64,000 nucleotides of DNA, taken from Trichostrongylus colubriformis (Eukaryota; Nematoda; Chromadorea; Rhabditida; Trichostrongylidae). A model generated the notes under the pieces. It worked only from the letters and a program-made list of their open reading frames with translations, was not told the origin of the DNA and ran no database searches. A program made the translations under genes and the position numbers. The stretch lies in NCBI GenBank assembly GCA_963978905.1, contig OZ022257.1, positions 37,105,919-37,169,918 on the forward strand, in the 5' to 3' direction. This document shows positions 57,789 through 64,000 of the stretch, piece after piece (position 1 is the first letter of the stretch; every line of letters starts with the position of its first letter).

Positions 57789-58556
57789 TCATCCTTGCGA
57801 CATGTTGGTGTAAGTGGCCATGCTGTAGGACAAATAGGCTGCTGTTTGAAAAACAGTATGAGTAATTATATAATTTCTGGAGAGGTTTGGCACACCAAAG
57901 CACCAACCTTGGATTAATTTAACTCGGTGGTTCAGTGTGTGATGCTGTGTAAGGTGCTTAACACGCAATACGAATGCTCTTTTATCGAATCCGAAGCTTC
58001 GGTGGTTTCGCTTGCAAAAAATGTAAGAACCAAATGAACAAAAAAAGAGGTAAGCGATCAATGGAACCACAGGCACCCAGTTAGTCGCCTCCATTGCCGC
58101 CTGTTTCCGCCAGATCATCATCAATCCCAGAGTGGTCGTGACCTAGACAAACGAATTTCTTGACATAACTAAGCATATGAGTACAGCATAATACTAAATA
58201 AAGGGTCGTGCCAGGCATGACATTTTCCGGGGTAAGATTAGCTTCCTTCCTTTGAATGGCGTCCTGCACACCTTCGCACAGTACCAGCATTTTCTGTATC
58301 TATTAGTGCACTTGATTTTCTTACGGTCTTCCAGCGAAAGCGACTTAAGCTGTAACGTGTGATGACTTGGTTGCGGAGCTGTGCTTCCGGGACTTTCGAG
58401 CAAGAGTCCGAGTAATGTGCACCTAATGTTCCACAAAAGGCACAGGAAGCGAAGGTTCAATACCCTCCGAGAACTTGGTGATGCGACGATAGGGGACTCC
58501 ACAAAGTGCCGTTGTTCTTCTTCTTGTTCACTTTCTTGAGCGGTACTTGCGATCAT
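57789..58556 (-). other. Unassigned minus-strand frames with one membrane segment
   Basis: Three overlapping minus frames (58194-58556, 58081-58290, 57789-58124) could be one frameshifted coding region. They give a basic stretch with a C..YRKCWYC pattern, then MPGTTLYLVLCCTHML, and a hydrophobic segment VPVVPLIAYLFFCSFGSYIF followed by basic residues, like a membrane anchor. They lie downstream of the BEL/Pao polymerase, where some BEL elements carry an additional envelope-like frame, but no family match can be shown. Could equally be unrelated sequence. Confidence 0.25.
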
Positions 58557-59310
58557 CAGTTGAAGAGCCGGCCTTAGGGCTTGATGCGATGTCGCGGTAA
58601 CGGGCTTCTTTATAGTTATCCTCCGTCTCCTTGATCAGTTGGGCAAAATATTCGTTGTACGCGATTCCAGTGCTGTCTTGTCCACTACTTGCTAGGAGTT
58701 CAACATGATTCCTTTCCGCTTTTGCATCTGTGCTGACTTGCTCTCGAGCGATATGATCCTTGTTTTTAGCAAATTGATCTCCTGAACCTGTTCTTGGAAA
58801 AGGTTTGCAGTCTCTCTTGACGCTAGCGACTTTATTAAATCACATGGCTCGTTTTTCCCGCTGCAACTAATGCCGATACTGGTTCTTCAGAAGCTCGTCT
58901 TTCCTGAGTTTCATTTCGGCCTTTCCTCAATGTTCCTCGCTTCGCTGGACCTTAGCCATGAGGAATCGGATCTCTGATTCTATGTCAGGTTGACTGGGCC
59001 AATCTTAAGAGCAGTTTAATCTGTTCGTGCTTGACGCTCGTGGATGCGTTCGGTCAGTATGTATCTCGTCTCGGTCAGCGGGAGTATTTTCCAATAGGAA
59101 AAGCCTTTCTCCTCCTCCCGTTTTTCGAATAAGCTATCAACTTTCAAGGATTCGTGATGATTACTGGCAGTCGTAGAAACAGCGATGTGGTTGTTAACGT
59201 CATTGAAACATTTCTTGAATACGGCTTCAATTTCAGCCGTCGTGGGGTTCAACTTGATGAGCAATCTGACGCGGTAGGCTGCGTCTGCGTAAAGGTTTCG
59301 CGAGTCCATC
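58557..59310 (-). other. Unassigned coiled-coil-like minus-strand coding remnant
   Basis: Starting just after a TTCATTTCAG acceptor-like site, the minus strand reads MDSRNLYADAAYRVRLLIKL and then PTTAEIEAVFKKCFNDVNNH. It continues in shifting frames with charged heptad-like stretches (MKLRKDELLKNQYRH; YNEYFAQLIKETEDNYKEAR). The composition is clearly protein-like and coiled-coil-prone. Possibilities are a Gag-like part of a BEL element, an exon of a filament-type host gene, or another retroelement. I cannot choose among them. Confidence 0.35.
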
Positions 59311-59859
59311 CTGAAATGAAGAGCATATGTCCCCTGTAATTGACCTCAGAGCACTGGTTTCAGAACTTATTCTACCTAGAATTCAACAAGGTGATGTTTT
59401 AATCGGATTTTTGGAAGACGGTAGCAACCTATGATATTGCCTTGCGTGTTCAAAAAAAAATTGAGGTATCTGATGTTCTACTTGCAAAAGGTGGTAAAAA
59501 AGTGCTTATGAGAACAGACCCAATGCTTTGCCAAATAGAAGAGTATAGTTTGGTTTCTCCATTTCTCAAGATCTTTTCGATTAGGTGTAGCTTATTTAGT
59601 GCAGTCGGTATGGTGAGAGGGTGTAGACAAATCAGGGTGAGGATAGGTAATAATGCCGAAACTGCATAGTTCCGACTCCTGCTTCAGTGGTGTTGTTGCC
59701 GCTAGAAGTGCAGGGTCGTGGCAGCAAGTTGCAACCATGAATGGGTTTGATTTTTTCATCTCTCATTGAGTTGTTATGTACTTCAAAGTTTTTGCAGTTG
59801 CCTTCTTCTTGCTGGATCTGATCGCTATCTTCCGCAGTACCCTCTAACTCAAATGGGAT

Positions 59860-60018
59860 AAAAAAATCCAGTGGACTTCTTACGTGTTTGCGTGAGTGTA
59901 GCCTCCCGAAGGCTTCTCTGACGATTCCACTTTTGTATTTTGGCAACGCGTCGATTCTTCCCATTCGCCAGGAATGGCGAGGTAAAACCTCATCAAAGAT
60001 GAACACAAGCCTCCCCAC
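59860..60018 (-). pseudogene. BEL/Pao C-terminal domain (DUF5641-like)
   Basis: The minus strand reads FDEVLPRHSWRMGRIDALPK then SGIVREAFGRLHSRK and SPLDFFIPFELE. This fits the short domain after the integrase in BEL/Pao polyproteins (typically D...PR..W..GRI......G.VR......L.RP...L.PLE). The frame is open for 128 codons past the match (to 59632), but its latter part is unrelated to the motif. It lies 3' of the integrase, as expected for the order of a BEL polyprotein. Confidence 0.75.
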
Positions 60019-60159
60019 TTTTGGACCTACGTTCCCGATCTCTTATTTCCCACATTAGTCTGGATTTTTCTCGAAGATCGGTAAGGTACTTACCAAAATT
60101 TTTTGGTCTGCAAGAGCTTTATGAAGCCTGAATTGCTTGCTTCTTTGTCTTAATGAAGG

Positions 60160-60960
60160 GTGTGTCAGAAAGGGAGGGGGTGTACAAAAGGAATCGTCGA
60201 GTTCGTTATCGAGCGAAACCAGAAGGTAACGGACTGATTAGTCGGATGATAGGATTCCCTTTGATCAAAACTAGAGTTAGTGTAGAGAAGCGGTCGTGTG
60301 TTAAACAATGCTCCTATTTCTACAATCACCGTGAATGACTCCTCAAGTGAGAGTATGGTCTTTCCCAGCGTTTTGTATACGGAATGCTTGACTGACTGAT
60401 CACCCTTTCGCAAAACCCTCCTTGCCAGGGAGCGTAAGGGGTTGTGTAATTGAGTAAGGAACACCTCTTCGAGCAAAAAAATTACTGAGTATATTGAGGA
60501 AAGCGCTTATCGATGAGTCGGAAACGATGTCTATGTGAATAAGGCGGGTGACCAAGCATGTGATGTGATTGTGCCCCATAGCATTTTCGTTATCCTCGGT
60601 TGGTACAGTGACAGATGATTCGTTCGAAGTAGTCCTACCCAACGTGTTCGAAGGGCCGTGACTTTCCGGTTGATCAGGGTACTTGCACGGTGAATTAGTG
60701 GTTTTTTAGCAAAGTATGCACTTTCTTATTCGCTTTGTTACGTATGCTCGCAACTGTGATATGATGTGATTGTTCCCTGGATGTCCGCAAAAGTGGGCGT
60801 CCTGTATACAGATCTCGGACAGTAGAGTCTTTTGTAGGACCTAGATGGGATATCCTGCTTCATTTCCCATCTCGTTTTTTCCTAGCCGACCGTAGCATCG
60901 CATTATATCTTCGCTATCGTTTGCACATTTAATTTGCGGAATTTCCAGAGCAGTCCGGGT
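60160..60960 (-). pseudogene. BEL/Pao integrase, frameshifted
   Basis: Reading leftward on the minus strand: DIMRCYGRLGKNEMG and AHFCGHPGNNH (the zinc-binding HHCC region, partly decayed), a KYPDQPESHGP-like linker, then ITCLVTRLIHIDIVSDSSIS and FFARRGVPYSIT, the catalytic core around the first two acidic residues. Then YKTLGKTILSLEESFTVI and ALFNTRPLLY, the end of the core. The SDN motif after RRGVP.SI is lost. Several frameshifts separate the parts. Integrases of this family insert the element's cDNA; this copy cannot. Confidence 0.8.
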
Positions 60961-61079
60961 ATATCCAGGTTTGTTGATGATGGCGAGTAGCCCCTTTCTG
61001 CGCACTTGAATTACTTCGCTATTAGCTTAGTTGTCGAAAGATCCATGGTTTTCGTGAGAGGGGTCGAAGTCATGATTCT

Positions 61080-61320
61080 GCTAGGGCATTTGGTATGCAC
61101 CTGTAGTGTAGTAACTCGTACGAATCAAAACATATGCTAGAATCCTCTCGGCCTTTGTCAGCGTTGTTGCTTGTCTGTTTGAGACTAAGTCAACAACTTC
61201 GCCCGGAACTAGACTTTTTGTAGATATGGTGGCGATCTCGAAGCTTTCCTCCTCCTCTTTGCATTCTTCTCCTTCTCCCGGGAAATATGAGATGGACGTG
61301 ATATTTATCTTGAGCAACTC
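61080..61320 (-). pseudogene. BEL/Pao segment between RNase H and integrase
   Basis: The 78-codon minus frame includes SNRQATTLTKAERILAYVL. That corresponds to the S.L.K..R..AYVLRF segment just before the integrase zinc-binding region in BEL/Pao polyproteins. It lies in the right order between the RNase H part and the integrase. Confidence 0.6.
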
Positions 61321-61384
61321 TGCCCTGGATTTGTGCAGGAGAGAGGGAAGAGGGTCTCAAGAACAACTACAGAAGGATGGTTAG

Positions 61385-62350
61385 AATCATTATAGTTAAG
61401 AAGTTAGAGTGGTTCGTTTCGCCTCCCCAACTCAACCACTGTGTTTTCATCAACATCTGGAGGCTCCTCAGTGAGGGAGGTGTTGATGAAAACAAAAGAA
61501 TGGTTAAAAAGGGGTGACCAGATAGTAAAGAGTATACAAATACAAGAAATAAATACCCACCAGAATAAAAGAAACGAAAGAAAGAGTAACAACTATAATG
61601 TAAATACAAAGAAATTACTTGGAAAGGCATACCTGTATTACTGGGATAAGTGTTCACAAGATCTATTTGAACATATATTATGCCAACTATAAATAGATAT
61701 ATCCGACAATAATTATCCTGAAACACCGAGAAAAACGTTAGTAGAAAGGACTAGACAGATTGTGCTCCGATAGCGATACTACCATATATAGAAAAATAAG
61801 TGTAAGTCCAAAAGAAAAGAAGTGGAAATCAGATAATAACGAGAGATTACACCACCAGCAATTCATATGTTAAGTAGCCCGCCAAGAAGACGAATCATAA
61901 TACATTAGATTTGATAGTCAGGTAACAGGCAGGCTACCCTTGATGCATCAACAAGTTGATTGGGGCGCGGTACCTATCTATTCTCCACCTACCCACGTTG
62001 AAGGCGCTGTATAAAGCGGTTTTATGTAACACTATGGAAACGGTGAAATGCAGTGATGTCAGGACTATTATACGTAGTTTATGATAGAGATAGAAATGAA
62101 GAAGGAAAAGAGGTGTTGAGTCACCAAAGGTGTTAAACTTGAGGCTGACCTAAGATTGTACTTACTAGTTTTTTAATTTTATTGAGATCCTCTATTATAT
62201 CATACTTATAACTGATGAACTTGTTTTTATAAATGCACTCAATACATAAGACGTTATGAATTCTATAGAATATCCATTATAAATCAGAATTGTAATCATA
62301 TCCTTTTTTTCCAAGAATACATGTGTTTCAGTGCGGTGTTAGCTATCTTC
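61385..62350. repeat. A-rich insertion in the BEL/Pao relic
   Basis: Between recognisable BEL parts lies about 1 kb rich in A on the plus strand. It begins with a block similar to that at 54210-54290 and includes an inverted repeat (GTTTTCATCAACATC at 61443 and GTGTTGATGAAAAC at 61481). Its boundaries are estimated from where BEL homology stops. No coding content is evident. Confidence 0.5.
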
Positions 62351-62389
62351 AGGGTTTCAGTGTATATGACAGAAGCTTTTGTCCATGGA

Positions 62390-62731
62390 AATGCTAGTGT
62401 CGTGATGTAGAAACCTAATAGCTTTGAAATCAAAATCATCCGTTTTATTATATAACCCAGTTTTATCCTTTAAACCTTTATCATCCGTTTCATTATATAA
62501 TCTGGTTTTAACCCACCACATGTGGTGTTCAATGTCACTCTTATGTAAGCCTCGAGTAGTGCAGTCTGCACAGTTTTGACTCGATGAAACAAACATGATG
62601 GATCTCGTACCCTTTTGACTTCAAGTATCCATAGAATTTGCAAATCTCGTTTCGACAATCTTTATAGACTCTTTTCTCTCTTTTCTCCGAGCATATGAGC
62701 CAGCTCAGCACTATTTCGGAGTCGATGAATA
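62390..62731 (-). pseudogene. BEL/Pao RNase H, 3' part
   Basis: The minus strand reads FIDSEIVLSWL (the DS..VL.W motif of BEL RNase H), VYKDCRNEICK, HHVCFIESK, and then SSQNCADCTTRGLHKSDIEH with MWW, matching the usual V.S..NPADL.TRGL....L....WW. One or two frameshifts occur. After WW, a 45-bp tandem duplication (62435-62524) repeats a KTRLYNETDD-like segment in frame. The 5' half of the domain lies beyond the mariner at 63640-63812. Confidence 0.8.
62435..62524. repeat. 45-bp in-frame tandem duplication
   Basis: ATCATCCGTTTTATTATATA (62435) and ATCATCCGTTTCATTATATA (62480) start two 45-bp units. As a multiple of three it keeps the BEL frame and repeats about 15 residues just after RNase H. 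Confidence 0.85.
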
Positions 62732-62811
62732 CATCAGGTAGTCCCAAAAGTCATGTAGGGTTTTGTTCGATCATCACTTCTTATAATTTTTTTCTTCCAA
62801 CAAACAACAAT

Positions 62812-63480
62812 TAGGCAAGGTATTCGCCATTGTTATCGACAACACTCCGCCAGCGCATAGGTAGATCGTTGATCCCTCTTCCCAGACTTTCAAAGGTTCT
62901 GAGAGTCGAAGAAGTCAGCGATCGCCTTTGCAAGCAAGTCATAATCAACAAATTTTCTCTCGGCCAGAAAGGATGTCAGAGGATGAGAAAGGTGATAGTC
63001 AGAAGAGTCGATGCTTGGAGAAAATGGCGGCTGAGGCAGAACATCCCAGCCGAGCTCGCGTAGCTTGGCCTGCGTACTCCTCGCGATGGGGGAGCTGGCG
63101 ATGTCATGAAGTAACGTGGCCGCGGACCTTTTCCGGTGCCTTTCACAAACAGCGACCGGGAGCTGCTGGAGCTGATGGGTGCATACGAGGTGCTGGTACA
63201 AGGCGACTGTCTCGCCTCGTACCAGCACCTCGTGGAGAGCATTCCTTCCGCCTCACAGAGGTACACAATCCTGAGCGTGATTTGTCTTCCATGTCAATTT
63301 CGCCGCTGGTGAAGCCGATGAACCAGCGGCGCACGGTTTCATAGCTCACATTTCCCTTGCCCAATGCAGCGTTGATGGAATGGCAACCTTCCATTGCTTT
63401 GGTGCCGCAAGGACACTAAGAGTAGATGACACCACGTGGTGGGTGAGTATCGACTACGGGCATTGTAGCTCTCTCCACGG
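62812..63480 (-). pseudogene. Mariner transposase with central deletion
   Basis: The N-terminal helix-turn-helix region is clear: SINAALGKGNVSYETVRRWF, then FTSGEIDMEDKSRSG. After an inverted duplication it resumes at LLHDIASSPIARSTQAKLRE with GWDVLPQPPFSPSIDSSDYH. The second catalytic aspartate is kept in LLHD, while the block usually reading SPDIAPSDYH is altered. Then LTSFLAERKFVDYD and, after a frameshift, GINDLPMRWRSVVDNNGEYL and a stop at 62812. The region with the first aspartate is gone. It is the best preserved transposase here but not functional. Confidence 0.8.
63185..63233. repeat. Inverted duplication at the mariner deletion junction
   Basis: Arms 63185-63206 and 63212-63233 (ACGAGGTGCTGGTACAAGGC and its complement) pair over 22 bp with one mismatch around CTGTC. 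They sit exactly where the central transposase part is missing. Confidence 0.9.
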
Positions 63481-63639
63481 AATCTGGTGAGTCAATACAT
63501 ATTTTACTAGAAAGCTAAGAGTACGTTCCATCAAATTCCTGAACCGACCAGACCTGCCTCGAGGTAAACAAGAGTTACTGATTTTTTTTGGAAAATCCCT
63601 TAAGACTTTTGGGACAATTTAATATAATTGAATGAATTC

Positions 63640-64000
63640 TGGTTACTCCGTGAAGTTGGATTGTAAGCGTTGACTAGCCGCATTACTAATGTGATCGCGG
63701 CTATTTCCATCTCTGCCATGGAGAATCGAAAGCAGCTTCTCCCACAACTTATCGGAGGACTCTGAGCATAGGTACGCTCACGATGCCGTACCGTCTGAAC
63801 TATCGTCTGCAAACGCCCCTACTCACTTCTTCTATCTTTCTAATAAAAAGCAAGGCAGCCCTTTACGAAATCCTTGCATGGAGTTCTATTCCAACCCATT
63901 CACTTGTTTTGGTCTCCGATAGTTCGTCGTTCCATGCATGGTGGTCTTTCCAAAGTGACTGGATGAACTTGGCCTTGTGTGTTAGGAGAGTTAACAACCC
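63640..64000 (-). pseudogene. BEL/Pao polymerase: connection and RNase H start, cut by window edge
   Basis: From the right edge the minus strand reads GLLTLLTHKAKFIQSLWKD and then WNDELSE with EWVGI, the conserved G..SPL...AK...Q.LW......WD..L......W segment after the BEL reverse transcriptase. Further left, PPISCG, then MAEMEIAAITLVMRLVNA gives the PR.E..A segment of RNase H. The reverse transcriptase, protease and Gag should lie beyond 64000. Frameshifts are present. Confidence 0.8.

Larger units (their letters stand above)
62732..63624 (-). mobile_element. Internally deleted mariner inside the BEL RNase H
   Basis: Ends containing AGGTAGTCCCAAAAGTCATG (left) and, on the opposite strand, AATTGTCCCAAAAGTCTTAA (right) sit next to TA at 62730-62731 and 63625-63626. 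At about 893 bp it is shorter than a full mariner. BEL RNase H sequence is recognisable on both sides, so insertion followed BEL. Confidence 0.8.

Overview
The window looks like gene-poor, repeat-rich animal chromosomal DNA, most likely from a nematode and perhaps a strongylid (hookworm-like). The reasons are the mix of transposon relics (mariner, Tc1, BEL/Pao, a CR1-like LINE and an RTE-type fragment), possible splice acceptors of the TTTCAG type, and no bacterial-style long or closely packed ORFs. The species call is inference. No open frame exceeds about 170 codons and almost every recognisable coding stretch is a broken transposon.

Layout. 0.9-2.7 kb: a perfect 101-bp palindrome leading into a degenerate array. 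2.8-3.55 kb: a mariner derivative folded into two inverted 3' halves. 5.0-5.24 kb: a 226-bp MITE with perfect 29-bp terminal repeats and a 9-bp target duplication. 7.06-7.77 kb: first copy of a TA-inserting MITE. 10-24 kb: mostly unassigned DNA with small tandem duplications, a pair of palindromic MITEs at 17.8-18.3 kb and an RTE fragment at 22.1 kb. 24-32 kb: three copies of a dispersed repeat (called R2 here), one carrying a nested MITE flanked by TAA. 33.0-33.7 kb: the only good candidate for the end of a host gene, two phase-compatible exons plus a poly(A) signal. 34.17-35.56 kb: a nearly perfect 1.4-kb palindrome with mariner-like ends. 36.6-40.2 kb: two related, internally deleted mariner elements, the second with its own nested MITE. 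42.8-49.3 kb: several long foldback elements, one containing the second copy of the 7-kb MITE.

49.5-57 kb is a nest inside one dead CR1-like LINE. Its ORF1 is split by a palindromic Tc1-like element at a TA, and removing that element rejoins the frame. The LINE is further interrupted by a 136/146-bp satellite and by a mariner relic that itself holds A-rich DNA. 57.8-64 kb on the minus strand is a degraded BEL/Pao retroelement that runs off the right edge. It is broken by an internally deleted mariner and by A-rich DNA related to that inside the LINE's mariner.

The strongest theme is architecture. At least nine long inverted-repeat elements lie in 64 kb. In two of them (2.8 kb and 49.8 kb) the arms encode transposase C-termini facing outward, so both ends derive from the transposon's 3' end. 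No working operon, defence system, rRNA gene, CRISPR array or intact autonomous transposon was seen.
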